Shown: positions 21,035 through 30,390, numbered from the stretch's first letter. The stretch is 64,000 nucleotides of DNA from an uncultured Lachnospiraceae bacterium (GCA_902780405.1 CACZFI010000005.1:62001-126000); one strand, 5' to 3'. Notes: generated by a model not told the origin, from the letters alone. A program made the numbers and translations.

Positions 21035-22741
21035 ATGAGAAAGAGTTTGCTCGAAAAACTGAAGAAAACAGATATACTTACCTTGAAAGACGCAATCCTC
21101 TCCCAAAGAGGCAGACAGGAACTTGTAGTCCCGCAGAACGTGTCCCGGGTGTTCGAGTGCAATGTGATCAGGATTGACGGATACACCTGCTATAGGTATG
21201 TGCCGAAGCAGGGATTTAAAGGTGGGTATATCTTTTATTTGTATTCCAGTTTTCTTTCGTTCGATATGGGTTCCGAAGAGCTTGCGTTTGTTCTCGGCAT
21301 CTGTGAACGGACGGGGATGGGCGCATTTATTCCCATGTATCCTCTGACGCCGGAGAATGACTGCAGGGAGACCTTCCGGGTTCTTACCAAGGAATACAAG
21401 CAATTTTCCATCGGACAGGATATCGACAAGCTTATTCTGATGGGTTCGGCGAGCGGTGCGGGACTTGCGCTTTCCTTAAGCCTGCTTTCATGGAAAGAAG
21501 GTATGCGAAAGCCGGACCAGCTGATCCTGCTTTCACCGTCCATCGATACGGAGTTTTTTGATGCGCAATTGGAACTTCGTATGCTGGAGAGTTCCGACCC
21601 CAACGGTTACTTTTACAATGAACTGCTAAAGGATTTTATCAATGCGTACTGGGTGAAGGATTACGCTGCGAAGACCGAGTATACCAGTCCTTTCTACGAA
21701 GACTACACGGACATTTGCGATGACGTTGTCCTCTTTTCCGGAATGGAGTCCGTTTTAAACTGTTATGCCAGAGCCTTTTACACCAAGGCGAAGATGCAGG
21801 GTGTCAATATCCGCTTCTTTGAGTTCGAGGAGCAGGGACACAACTTTATCATCGATAATAAGAACGAGGAGGCGGCGAAAGCAAAAGATCTGCTTTGTGA
21901 TGTGCTCCTCGGAAGGTATGAGAGTCGCTATGCGCTGTATGAGATTTATCCCATCAAGCTGGCGGCGGATATGAGCCGACGGGAGCCTGAGTATTTCAAG
22001 GATTCCTGGGCGGAGCGATTCATCTACGATAACAAGTTTGACTTCTCCGGAATCTCCACGGAGATCAGTGAGTTCGACAACCTGCGCTTGGCGGCGAATC
22101 AGGAAGCCTGCGATTCGATCGTGAAGCAGTTTATCACCGAGTATCCGAACGGTACCATCGTGAATCTGGGCTGCCGTCTCGGCAATGCCTTCGATCGTCT
22201 CGACAACGGCAGGATTCTTTGGTACAACGTGGATTCTCACAATATCATGTCCATCCGACGATCCATGTACGGTGAGCGTCCGAGGGAGAAGACCATCGGC
22301 AGAAATCTGATGGATTTTTCGTGGGTCGATGATATCGTCTGCGACAGAAAGTGCGGTGTGATGTTCTTCTGCAATGACATGCTGACTTACATGCATCGTT
22401 ATCAGGTGCGAGATCTGTTCGAAAAGCTGTGGGAAAGATTCCCGGGCACCCAGATGGTCTTTACTGCATCTGCGGGTGCGCAGACCTTCTTCGATAATAT
22501 CAGAAAGAGCCCGAGCGTTATGAAAAGACGCCGCCGCTGTATGTCGGTGGGTGATGCACAGAAACTGTTCAACGACTGGAGGATCGATTACAGGGTGATG
22601 TCGGAGGAGCCGGTGACGGAATATCTTCCGAAATTCCCGAATCTTAAAACCATCACCAGGTTGAAACTGAAGCTGAACCATATCAGTTACGGATACAAGG
22701 TGATCCGTGTCAAACTCGGCAGTGAGTCCTACGGGATCTGA
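21035..22741 (+). CDS. Fused alpha/beta-hydrolase-fold and LCMT-like methyltransferase protein
   Basis: Residues ~40-310 resemble HSL-type alpha/beta hydrolases: a strand LILMGSASGAGLALS at 133-147 matches the nucleophile elbow, and GHNF near residue 272 matches the catalytic histidine loop. However, in the GDSAGG position the sequence reads GSASGA, so the nucleophile serine aligns with Ala139, and the HGGG oxyanion motif is replaced by YSS. Residues ~365-568 resemble leucine-carboxyl/TcmP-type SAM methyltransferases, with IVNLGCRLGNAFDRLDNGRI and WYNVD. The first half is therefore perhaps non-catalytic. The substrate is unknown. It stands alone after a leaderless-type promoter. The frame could start upstream at 20921, but that would run through the tRNA gene. 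Confidence 0.78.
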   Translation: MRKSLLEKLKKTDILTLKDAILSQRGRQELVVPQNVSRVFECNVIRIDGYTCYRYVPKQGFKGGYIFYLYSSFLSFDMGSEELAFVLGICERTGMGAFIPMYPLTPENDCRETFRVLTKEYKQFSIGQDIDKLILMGSASGAGLALSLSLLSWKEGMRKPDQLILLSPSIDTEFFDAQLELRMLESSDPNGYFYNELLKDFINAYWVKDYAAKTEYTSPFYEDYTDICDDVVLFSGMESVLNCYARAFYTKAKMQGVNIRFFEFEEQGHNFIIDNKNEEAAKAKDLLCDVLLGRYESRYALYEIYPIKLAADMSRREPEYFKDSWAERFIYDNKFDFSGISTEISEFDNLRLAANQEACDSIVKQFITEYPNGTIVNLGCRLGNAFDRLDNGRILWYNVDSHNIMSIRRSMYGERPREKTIGRNLMDFSWVDDIVCDRKCGVMFFCNDMLTYMHRYQVRDLFEKLWERFPGTQMVFTASAGAQTFFDNIRKSPSVMKRRRRCMSVGDAQKLFNDWRIDYRVMSEEPVTEYLPKFPNLKTITRLKLKLNHISYGYKVIRVKLGSESYGI

Positions 22742-22768
22742 CACGGGTATCGCCGGGAGGGAACCATC

Positions 22769-23536
22769 ATGGGAAGATCACTTAGCGCAAAGCACCTGAT
22801 CAAGACCTTTGAACGACAGGAAAAGGGACACAAAAAAATTGAATTTCACGCCGTGGACGACGTCTCAATCGACGTAGCGCCCGGCGAGATCGTAGGAATA
22901 CTGGGACCCAACGGCGCAGGAAAGACAACCTTGCTGCGCATGCTGGGTCTTTTGATTGAGCCGACGGAGGGAAACGTTACCTACGGCGGTGAAAAGACGG
23001 ATGATGTAAGCAGGATGAAGCGATACATCGGTTATCTTTCCGGCAATACCAAACTGTACGGAAGACTTTCGACTTCGGAACTGCTCACGATCATCGGCAA
23101 TATTTACGGGCTGACAAAGGAGGAGATCGAAGAGCGGCTTGCGGAGATCACGAAGCTTCTTTCGATGGAGGAATTTGTCGACAACCGGATTGAACGTCTT
23201 TCCACGGGACAGACCCAGCGGGCTTCCATCGCGCGCTGTCTGATGCATGATCCCGATATCTATATTTTTGATGAGCCGACGCTCGGACTCGATATTCTTT
23301 CTTCCTCTGCCATCATCGATTTTATGAAGCGGGAGAAGGAGCGGGGCAAAACTGTGCTTTACTCCACCCACTATCTTGAGGAGGCGGAGTTTTTGTGTGA
23401 CCGCGTGATCCTTTTGAACCACGGAAGGATCGTTCGTGAGGGACGGGTGCCGGAGTTGCTTAAGTCCTGCGGTGCCGGCACGCTTCGCGAGGTGTTCACC
23501 AAACTGATCGCGGAAGAAACGGAGGTGACGCCATGA
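22769..23536 (+). CDS. natA: ABC transporter ATP-binding protein, NatA type
   Basis: This is a 255-residue ATPase for the exporter that follows. It has Walker A GPNGAGKTT, signature LSTGQTQRA (a variant of LSGGQ), Walker B IYIFDEPTLGLD and an H-loop in YSTHYLEEAE. The close layout to NatA (sodium export in Bacillus) and the permease partner support the call, but the exported substrate is not known. It overlaps the permease gene by four bases and has GGGAGGG before the ATG. Confidence 0.85.
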   Translation: MGRSLSAKHLIKTFERQEKGHKKIEFHAVDDVSIDVAPGEIVGILGPNGAGKTTLLRMLGLLIEPTEGNVTYGGEKTDDVSRMKRYIGYLSGNTKLYGRLSTSELLTIIGNIYGLTKEEIEERLAEITKLLSMEEFVDNRIERLSTGQTQRASIARCLMHDPDIYIFDEPTLGLDILSSSAIIDFMKREKERGKTVLYSTHYLEEAEFLCDRVILLNHGRIVREGRVPELLKSCGAGTLREVFTKLIAEETEVTP

Positions 23537-25557
23537 GAACGCGAACCGTTCGTTTCCTGTATAAAAAAGAAATCCTGGATGTCCTTCGTGATAAAAAGAC
23601 GGTGCTGATGATGCTGGTGGTGCCGCTTGTACTCTACCCCATCATCTTTATCGTGGGACTTCAGCTGATGACCTCCGTGACCAAGACGATCAATACCCAG
23701 GAGTACACGGTGGCGCTTTCGTTCGAACCGGATGATACCCTGGCGGAAGTGCTGGCCGATGACAGTGACAGGGACTATGTGCTGCGACTGGTTGAATCAA
23801 CGGACCCGGCGAAGGATCTGGTCAGCGAAAAGATCTGTGCCTATGTGACAAGGGAGACGAAGGACGGTACGCCGGTCTTTCGGATCCACTATCTTTCCTC
23901 CGTGTCCAATTCGAATTACGCGGTGGACCGTATCGAAGCACTGCTTGCAAAGTACAGGACGAAACTGTCCGAGCAGATGATCGAGGATGCGGGCCTTTCG
24001 GCGAAGAAAGTGCTTTCCCCCATCTCGGTTGCCTATGACGACCGTTCAACGGGAGAGGAGACTGCGGGAAGCCTGCTTGGAATCATCATTCCCTTCATGC
24101 TTGTGATGAGCCTGCTTCTCGGTACGATGTATCCGGCGATCGATACCACGGCCGGTGAGCGGGAGCGCGGCACCCTGGAGACGATGCTCACACTTCCGGT
24201 GACAAACCGGGAACTGATCGTAAGCAAATTCCTGACGGTTGCCACCATTGGTGTAGTGTCTGCAATTCTAAACGTCATCTCCATGGGTTTTGTCGGCTTC
24301 TATCTCTACAAGGTGGCTGCGAAGACCGGCTCAATCAAGGGAGATATCTCGGTGGGAAGGTTCCTTCCAGCCGCTGCGGTGGGCGTTCTCTGTATCCTTG
24401 CCTTTGCGGTCTTTATCAGCGCGATCACCATGTGCGTGACGGCTTTTGCGTCAAGCTATAAAGAGGCAAACAACTATATCACGCCCCTGACTCTGGTGGT
24501 GATGTTCGGCTCCTTTGCGGGCTTCCTGCCCAATGTGGTCCTTACCAAAAACATCGCCCTGATCCCTGTGGTCAACATCTGCCTGCTGGTCCGCGACCTG
24601 CTGGCCTTTAAGTATTCCGTGGGCATCATAGCCATCGTACTTGTATCGAATGTGATCTACGGCCTCTTTGCCGTGATGCTTTTGGCGAAGATTTACAACA
24701 GCGAATCCGTTCTCTTCGGAAACGGAAAGGGCAGCATCCAGATCTTTGAGCGAAGATCCAATATGAAGCCCGGAGGAATCCCGACAACCGGAGACGCATG
24801 GTTTGTACTGGCAATCACCGCGCTACTGATGATCTACATCGGCGGCTCGCTTCAGGCGTCTTACGGTATGGCGGGCATCGTTGCGACACAGCTGATCATC
24901 CTTTTGGTACCGCTGCTTGTAGCCGTTTATACCAGAAAGAGTCTGAAAAAGACGTTCAGCCTTCGCAGGATGCCGCTTCGCGGACTTCCGGCGGCCATCC
25001 TGATGTCGATCGGCGCGATCTTTGTCGGCGCAGTGCTTTCCACCCTGGTGTCCCTGCTGTTTCCCGCAAGCGCCATGTCCGCCGAGGACAGCTTGAGCGA
25101 TCTCTTTAACGGAAGTTTTCTTCCTACACTGCTTATGATCGCGGTCCTTCCCGCAGTCTGTGAGGAGTTCCTGTTTCGGGGATACATCTTTACGGCGATG
25201 GCCGGAAGGTTCAAACCGGTTGCGGCTATGATCGTGACATCTGTGATGTTCGGCATCTATCACATGAGTGTGGTAAGGTTCTTTACTACGGCGTTGCTCG
25301 GGTTTTTCTCGGCTTACGTGGTTTACCGTACGGGCAGTATCTTCTGCGGTATGCTGATGCATGTGATCAACAACGGCATTGCGGTGGTACTTGAGATGAA
25401 GCCCGAACTTTTGAAGCCGATCCTGCCGTTTTTGATGTCCGAGGACTTAAGGATCTGCCTCATCCTTGCACCTGTGGGGTGTTTACTACTTGCGGCAGGT
25501 ATGTTAGTATTAGGGCGAACGCGTGAGAAAGGACAAACAGATATTCATGAGAATTAA
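23533..25557 (+). CDS. natB: NatB-type ABC permease fused to a CPBP intramembrane protease
   Basis: Residues 1-~400 are an ABC-2/NatB permease: an N-terminal TM helix, a large outside domain (~45-180), then a bundle of TM helices including GERERGTLETMLTLPVTNRELI. Residues ~420-674 are a second membrane domain of the CPBP (CAAX protease and bacteriocin-processing) family, with Glu544-Glu545 in EEFLFRG, His577 in GIYHM, and HVINN near the C-terminus. Such proteases cleave near membranes and often occur with bacteriocin or immunity systems. The frame is continuous, so this is a genuine fusion. Annotated fusions of this type exist in Clostridia. Confidence 0.88.
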   Translation: MRTRTVRFLYKKEILDVLRDKKTVLMMLVVPLVLYPIIFIVGLQLMTSVTKTINTQEYTVALSFEPDDTLAEVLADDSDRDYVLRLVESTDPAKDLVSEKICAYVTRETKDGTPVFRIHYLSSVSNSNYAVDRIEALLAKYRTKLSEQMIEDAGLSAKKVLSPISVAYDDRSTGEETAGSLLGIIIPFMLVMSLLLGTMYPAIDTTAGERERGTLETMLTLPVTNRELIVSKFLTVATIGVVSAILNVISMGFVGFYLYKVAAKTGSIKGDISVGRFLPAAAVGVLCILAFAVFISAITMCVTAFASSYKEANNYITPLTLVVMFGSFAGFLPNVVLTKNIALIPVVNICLLVRDLLAFKYSVGIIAIVLVSNVIYGLFAVMLLAKIYNSESVLFGNGKGSIQIFERRSNMKPGGIPTTGDAWFVLAITALLMIYIGGSLQASYGMAGIVATQLIILLVPLLVAVYTRKSLKKTFSLRRMPLRGLPAAILMSIGAIFVGAVLSTLVSLLFPASAMSAEDSLSDLFNGSFLPTLLMIAVLPAVCEEFLFRGYIFTAMAGRFKPVAAMIVTSVMFGIYHMSVVRFFTTALLGFFSAYVVYRTGSIFCGMLMHVINNGIAVVLEMKPELLKPILPFLMSEDLRICLILAPVGCLLLAAGMLVLGRTREKGQTDIHEN

Positions 25558-26503
25558 TTATGCGAGAGTATTTCTGGCGCTCGGATGCGTACTTGCACTG
25601 ATCGGAATCGGTGTGCTGATCGGCGTCAATATCGGAAAAAAGAAACACGATGTGGGAGAGCCGGTGACGGTGCCCGTTACGGAGAACAGCACCTGGTACT
25701 TCCCGGAGGATGATGTGTCTGCGGCAATCGATGCCAACTTCTGGAACTACGCTCAGATGGCCTATATGCTGGTGGGAGAGATCCCGGATGTTTCGTTTTA
25801 TAAGATCCCTGCCGGGGCACCGAGAAACAACTACGTGAGAGACCGCTTCTACGCGGAAGAAGAGGGCGGTTACATTTACTATCACGATGAGGCGGGCAAT
25901 CGCCTCTCAACCGTGGTCTGCGATCTTTCCTCCCATCAGGAGGAAGTGGACTACGATCAGCTTGCGGCTGACGGCGTGTCCGGCGTGATCCTGCGCGTGG
26001 GATTCAGAGGTTACGGCACGGGTGCGATCGTGGATGATGATATGTTTGAAACGCACTACGAGGGCGCCACAAAAGCAGGCCTCAAAGTGGGCATCTACTT
26101 TTACAGCCAGGCGGTTTCCGCAGACGAAGCAGCGGAAGAGGCAGACTACGTTTTAAACAAGCTTTATGGCAGGAAGATCGAACTTCCTGTGGTTTATGAT
26201 ACGGAGCAGGTGTATGATGAGGGCGCCAGAACGGAAGGCATGGATCCTTCGGTCCGCACGGATTGTGCGGTGACCTTCTGCGACAGAGTGGCCCAGTCGG
26301 GCTATACGCCGATGATCTACACCAACAGAAACTTCTTCGCCACGGACCTTGATATGTCCAGGCTTTCGGGTTATAAGCTGTGGCTTGCTCACTATGCTGA
26401 GCGCCCCAACTTCCCGTACATGTACTCCGGCTGGCAGTATACCGATACCGGAGTTGCTGCAGGTGTAGCGGGAAATGTAGATTTAAATGTATGGTTTGAA
26501 TAA
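25547..26503 (+). CDS. GH25 lysozyme, membrane anchored
   Basis: A TM anchor (residues 8-27) is followed by a linker, and from ~120 by a glycoside hydrolase family 25 domain, which cuts the peptidoglycan sugar chain. Landmarks are VVCDLSSHQ (Asp126), VILRVGFRGYGTG, VGIYFYSQA with EAAEEAD, and LPVVYDTE (Asp218, Glu220), all standard. The ATG at 25547 is 12 bases from AAAGGA; a GTG at 25523 is an alternative. It overlaps the natB end by 11 bases, so exporter, protease and wall hydrolase form one unit. No clear terminator separates it from the converging gene at 26507. Confidence 0.88.
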   Translation: MRINYARVFLALGCVLALIGIGVLIGVNIGKKKHDVGEPVTVPVTENSTWYFPEDDVSAAIDANFWNYAQMAYMLVGEIPDVSFYKIPAGAPRNNYVRDRFYAEEEGGYIYYHDEAGNRLSTVVCDLSSHQEEVDYDQLAADGVSGVILRVGFRGYGTGAIVDDDMFETHYEGATKAGLKVGIYFYSQAVSADEAAEEADYVLNKLYGRKIELPVVYDTEQVYDEGARTEGMDPSVRTDCAVTFCDRVAQSGYTPMIYTNRNFFATDLDMSRLSGYKLWLAHYAERPNFPYMYSGWQYTDTGVAAGVAGNVDLNVWFE

Positions 26504-26506
26504 AGA

Positions 26507-27763
26507 TCAGATATTCCAGAGTCCGTAGATGGGTATGCTCATCACCTCTTCTTCAAGCGACAGCTTGTCCAAGGTGATACGAAGAGACATATGCGTCTCC
26601 GGATTCTTTTCTTTGAAGACTTTGATGTTCTGCGCCTTGTGGTTCGGTACCAGACGGATGTCTACGGGTACGGCGCTGTCTTTACCCTCATAGACGAAGG
26701 GAACGCGTGCCGTAGCGCCCGAGATCCAGTAGTACAGAACGCCGATGCTTGAGGAAAGCTCCTCGAAGAGGTACTGCTCGGCAATGGCTCCGCCGGACTC
26801 GGTGAGGATATCCTCGAGGCGGACATTGTCGTGAAGCGGAAGTCCCGCAACCGCACGCAGAAGTCCGTGGTCTAAGAAGAATAATTCAAAGGACTTGTAA
26901 TCCACATGGTTCTCGAGCGGTATGGTGCTGCCCTTGACACGGGGCATCTTTCTTGCCAGTCCCAGATCACATAGATTCTGGGTGGCTTCCGCGTATTCTC
27001 TGCTTCTGGCATTGTCTTCCACAAGTTTGTACATGAATTTTTTGTTGTCTTTGGAAAGCTGCTTCGGAATGCTGCTCCAGACACGCTTGGTGCGCTGGTA
27101 CATGGCGTGAGGAAACTGCTCCTTCATCAGATCGGTGTAGGATGCGATGAGTTCCTCCTGCAGCGGGCGGATCTTGGTAAGATCCTTGGTCTTTACATAT
27201 GCGGATACGACGCCGGGCATACCGCCGACCAACAGATAGTCGCGGAGCAAGGAGAGGATGGCACCGGACTCCAAATTGGTCGGAACCTTGTCCTTGTGCT
27301 TGCGGATCGCATCGATAAAGGAATGCGCCTTGTTCGCGATCAGAAATTCTTCGAAGCTCATGGGACGCATGCGAAGAAGCTTGAAGCAGTCGCTGTGAGA
27401 GTACTCGAATTCCGTGATCAGCATGGTGGATGCGATCAGACAGATCCGGTATTCGCGGTGCATTTTGGCGTATTCGTAGAAGAATTCGGCGATTCTCGGC
27501 ACGGTCTGCACCTCGTCAAAGATGATCAGTCCCGTGGTGAGCTCCTGTTCGGTGAATCTGGATGCGAGCAGGGCGTCGAGGGCCTCTGCATCGGGGGTAA
27601 ATCCCTCGCTTACGTCCACATAACACTGCGCAGGAAAAAAAGCGGTGGCAAAGTCGCGGACGGTCCATGTTTTACCTACGCCTTTGGCACCTTTGATATA
27701 AAGCATCTGCCGGCCGGTTCCCTCCTGCCAGGCAACTAAATCTTCGATGATGTTTCTGTACAT
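26507..27763 (-). CDS. AAA_14/DUF4143-type ATPase
   Basis: The 418-residue protein has Walker A GAKGVGKT (25-32) and Walker B LIIFDEVQ (Asp83-Glu84). The C-terminal half, with a winged-helix part and a nuclease-like fold (ESGGAIAEQYLFEEL), is typical of DUF4143. These stand-alone ATPases are very common in clostridia and their job is unknown. GGGAGATG lies upstream of the ATG. It converges on the lysozyme gene and is divergent from the next operon. Confidence 0.85.
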   Translation of the reverse strand: MYRNIIEDLVAWQEGTGRQMLYIKGAKGVGKTWTVRDFATAFFPAQCYVDVSEGFTPDAEALDALLASRFTEQELTTGLIIFDEVQTVPRIAEFFYEYAKMHREYRICLIASTMLITEFEYSHSDCFKLLRMRPMSFEEFLIANKAHSFIDAIRKHKDKVPTNLESGAILSLLRDYLLVGGMPGVVSAYVKTKDLTKIRPLQEELIASYTDLMKEQFPHAMYQRTKRVWSSIPKQLSKDNKKFMYKLVEDNARSREYAEATQNLCDLGLARKMPRVKGSTIPLENHVDYKSFELFFLDHGLLRAVAGLPLHDNVRLEDILTESGGAIAEQYLFEELSSSIGVLYYWISGATARVPFVYEGKDSAVPVDIRLVPNHKAQNIKVFKEKNPETHMSLRITLDKLSLEEEVMSIPIYGLWNI

Positions 27764-27800
27764 ATTTATGTCATCTCCCGGAGTTTTTATTCATGAAAAC

Positions 27801-27829
27801 ATTTTATGCAAAAAACCAATATGTGTCAA
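27801..27829 (-). promoter_or_regulatory. Predicted promoter of the AAA ATPase gene
   Basis: On the minus strand a perfect TTGACA (27829-27824) and TAAAAT (27806-27801) are 17 bp apart, 37 bases before the ATG. Confidence 0.65.
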
Positions 27830-27837
27830 CAACGTAC

Positions 27838-27866
27838 TTGTTTGCGGATGTAAAGGGTGTTATAAT
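27838..27866 (+). promoter_or_regulatory. Predicted promoter of the AI-2E/leuS/pheST/queA operon
   Basis: TTGTTT (27838-27843), 17 bp, TATAAT (27861-27866), then AGGAG at 27883-27887 before the ATG at 27896. Its -35 lies 8 bp from that of the divergent gene. No other good promoter is visible before 40214. Confidence 0.6.
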
Positions 27867-27895
27867 GTAGTAACTTGTGAACAGGAGATGGAAAG

Positions 27896-29290
27896 ATGGG
27901 TAGAAATTCAAAGTGGGATCGTAATTTTGTGAAGCTTGGCATCACTCTCACGCTCTCCGTCTGCGTTTGCATGATTTTTTATGAGATCCTCAAGGCGAGA
28001 CACGATATATTTGCCTATCTGGGCAAGATCTTCTCGGCGCTTACGCCGATTGTGATCGGTATCGTGATCGCTTTTTTGTTGAATCCCATTATGATCTATA
28101 TCAGACGGGGTATTACATTTCTTGTCTGCAGGATCAAAAAAAACAAGTCTGAGGATTACTATGATTCGGTTTACAAACATACCAAGTTACCCGCTTTGGT
28201 TCTTACGCTCGCTATCTTCATCGGTATTCTGACCGGCTTTTTATACCTGATCATCCCGAAGATCTATGAGAGTCTTACGGACCTTGTGGCATCCATGCCG
28301 ACCTATCTCAACCGACTGCAGCGTTGGGTGGATAAGATGTTCGCGAAGAACGAACGTCTCGAAGGCCAGCTCCAGAATGTCATCCACTACCTTGAGACGG
28401 ATGTATTCGAGATCTTCAAGAACCAGGTGATGCCGAACCTGGATACTATTGCATTAAAGATCTCATCCGGTGTGCTGCTCGGCGTGAAGATGATCATGAA
28501 CACCTTCATCGGTATCATCGTGACGGTATACCTTTTATACAGCAAGGAAAAGCTCCTTGCACAGGGAAGAAAGATGATCTACTTCATCTTCTCGAGAAAG
28601 ACCGGCAACAAACTGATGCGTGCCTTCGGGTACGCCAATCAGGTTTTCGGCGGTTTCATCAACGGCAAGATCCTCGATTCTATCATCATCGGTATCCTGT
28701 GCTTCGCCCTGACATCCGCCATCGGTATGAAGTATGCGGTTCTGTGCAGTGTGATCGTCGGCGTGACGAACGTCATACCCTTCTTCGGCCCCTTCATCGG
28801 AGCGGTGCCCGGAGCGCTGCTTGCATTGATGGATGACCCCGTGATGTTTGTGGTCTTCATCATACTGATCATTTTCCTGCAGCAGTTTGACGGCAATATC
28901 TTGGGACCGCTGATCCTCGGAGATGCCACGGGACTTTCCAGTCTCTGGGTACTGATTTCCATTTTGGTCGGCGGAGGACTCTTCGGCTTCGGAGGTATGG
29001 TTCTCGGCGTGCCCGTCTTTGCCTGTGTTTACGCTTTCATTGCGATTCAGCTGCGTGACGGCCTGCGCAAGAAAAACCTGTCATCCAAAACAGAAGATTA
29101 TATCGGTCTGATCGGATTTGACGAAGAGACGGACGAACCGATCTACCGTGAAAAGCACGCCAAGAGAAAGTCCCTGCGACAGCGCAAGAGACGCCGCGTG
29201 CTATACGACAGATTTCACCACCATAAAAAAGATCAAACAGAAGAAACGCTGCCCGAAGAAGATTCGGACACACCCAAAGACAGAGATTAG
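27896..29290 (+). CDS. AI-2E family transporter
   Basis: The 464-residue protein has about eight TM segments. It shows the family layout: a first pair of helices (~15-65), a soluble insertion (~120-185), then a helix block with GGFINGKILDSIIIG, NVIPFFGPFIGAVPGALLA and LQQFDGNILGPLILG. The family was named from the E. coli TqsA autoinducer exporter, but most members have other or unknown substrates. The cytoplasmic C-terminal tail (~380-464) is long, basic then acidic. It leads a nine-gene operon. Confidence 0.88.
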   Translation: MGRNSKWDRNFVKLGITLTLSVCVCMIFYEILKARHDIFAYLGKIFSALTPIVIGIVIAFLLNPIMIYIRRGITFLVCRIKKNKSEDYYDSVYKHTKLPALVLTLAIFIGILTGFLYLIIPKIYESLTDLVASMPTYLNRLQRWVDKMFAKNERLEGQLQNVIHYLETDVFEIFKNQVMPNLDTIALKISSGVLLGVKMIMNTFIGIIVTVYLLYSKEKLLAQGRKMIYFIFSRKTGNKLMRAFGYANQVFGGFINGKILDSIIIGILCFALTSAIGMKYAVLCSVIVGVTNVIPFFGPFIGAVPGALLALMDDPVMFVVFIILIIFLQQFDGNILGPLILGDATGLSSLWVLISILVGGGLFGFGGMVLGVPVFACVYAFIAIQLRDGLRKKNLSSKTEDYIGLIGFDEETDEPIYREKHAKRKSLRQRKRRRVLYDRFHHHKKDQTEETLPEEDSDTPKDRD

Positions 29291-29301
29291 GAGGCGATCT
29301 T

Positions 29302-30204
29302 ATGGCAAAAGGAAGCTATGATACAGAGCGCATGCTCGCTTGGATGGGGTACTTCTCGAATCTGATGAACGTCAGCCCCGAGAAGATCAAGATGATGGAT
29401 ATCTGCGGAAAGCAGAAGAATGTCCTTCCTTCCGTGGAGACACACAAACGCAACCTGATCTTTGCGGATGAGGAGCACAGCGATCTGTTCTATGAGATGT
29501 GGGAGGCCGGCTTCGGTGAGTACGACATGTGGTATGCTGTGGGCATCGAGGAAGAGGGCCAGGTAAAGCAGGTCAAGATCAAAGACGTTGTGGGCAGAAA
29601 GATCTCCGCACCCACCGTCATCTTCATTTTGAATGAGAACACAAGAGAGTCCTACAGGATCGGTATGAAGAACGATATGTTCTCCAAGGGACCCATCAAG
29701 TATGTGGGCCATGAGATCCGTGCGATGATCATGTCCATGCTCGATGTGGACAGCCAGGATACCATCTGCCTCGTGGATGCGGAGAGTATCGCCATTGAGG
29801 CTGCCTTTATCGCGAGCGACGGAACCATCATCTGTGTTGAGAACGACAACGGCGCGAAGGAAACCATGGAGGATAATGTCAAGCAGTTCGGCGTGCACAA
29901 TGTGCGCATCATTCCCGACCTTGATCAGGAATCCATGGACAGCATCCCCGTACCGAGACTTTCCTTCATCGTTGCGAACAAGCACCTGGAGGAAGATATT
30001 CAGAGACTCCTTAAGAAGAATCCGAAGATGCAGTTCGTGATCTACACCCTCGAGTTAAATATTCTCTCCGGGATCAAAGATATCTTCGAGAAATACAATA
30101 TCTCAAATATGGAAGTTACCCAGATCACCGTTTCAAAGACGGACAAGAACAGTATCTTCGTGACACAGCCTTCACCCTGGCTGATCACGGGCGAGGTGCT
30201 CTAG
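29302..30204 (+). CDS. CbiE/CbiT-like protein with degenerate SAM site
   Basis: The layout follows fused precorrin methyltransferases. Residues ~45-112 resemble the C-terminal part of CbiE (NLIFADEEHSDLFYEMWEAGFGEYDMW), and ~130-298 resemble CbiT: PIKYVGHEIRAMIMSMLDV aligns with its PMTKxEVRAxxLxxL block. Where CbiT has the glycine-rich DIGAGTGSVSIE loop, this protein reads LVDAESIAIEA (158-168), with no glycines, so SAM binding is doubtful. Glu180 at the end of the next strand remains. No cobalamin genes are nearby. It starts 11 bases after the transporter with GGAGG and abuts the DUF4250 gene. A new role, or a dead relic kept for structure, are both possible. Confidence 0.65.
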   Translation: MAKGSYDTERMLAWMGYFSNLMNVSPEKIKMMDICGKQKNVLPSVETHKRNLIFADEEHSDLFYEMWEAGFGEYDMWYAVGIEEEGQVKQVKIKDVVGRKISAPTVIFILNENTRESYRIGMKNDMFSKGPIKYVGHEIRAMIMSMLDVDSQDTICLVDAESIAIEAAFIASDGTIICVENDNGAKETMEDNVKQFGVHNVRIIPDLDQESMDSIPVPRLSFIVANKHLEEDIQRLLKKNPKMQFVIYTLELNILSGIKDIFEKYNISNMEVTQITVSKTDKNSIFVTQPSPWLITGEVL

Positions 30205-30390
30205 ATGGGACTTCTTGATATGCCGAAGGATCCGGTGATGCTGCTTTCGTTTGTCAACATGCGGCTTCGGGATGAAGGAATCAACCTTTCGGAATTTGCC
30301 GCAGGCTTTTCCGTAAGCGAGGAATCAATCAAAGAAAAACTTTCGGCCGTGGGTTACACCTACGACGAAAAGCTTAATAAGTTTGTATAA
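30205..30390 (+). CDS. DUF4250 small protein
   Basis: This 61-residue protein (PVMLLSFVNMRLRDEG, then a GYTYDEKLNKFV end) fits the DUF4250 family of Firmicutes, which resembles a small helix-turn-helix. Its function is unknown. It begins right after the previous stop codon and 18 bases before leuS. Confidence 0.8.
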   Translation: MGLLDMPKDPVMLLSFVNMRLRDEGINLSEFAAGFSVSEESIKEKLSAVGYTYDEKLNKFV

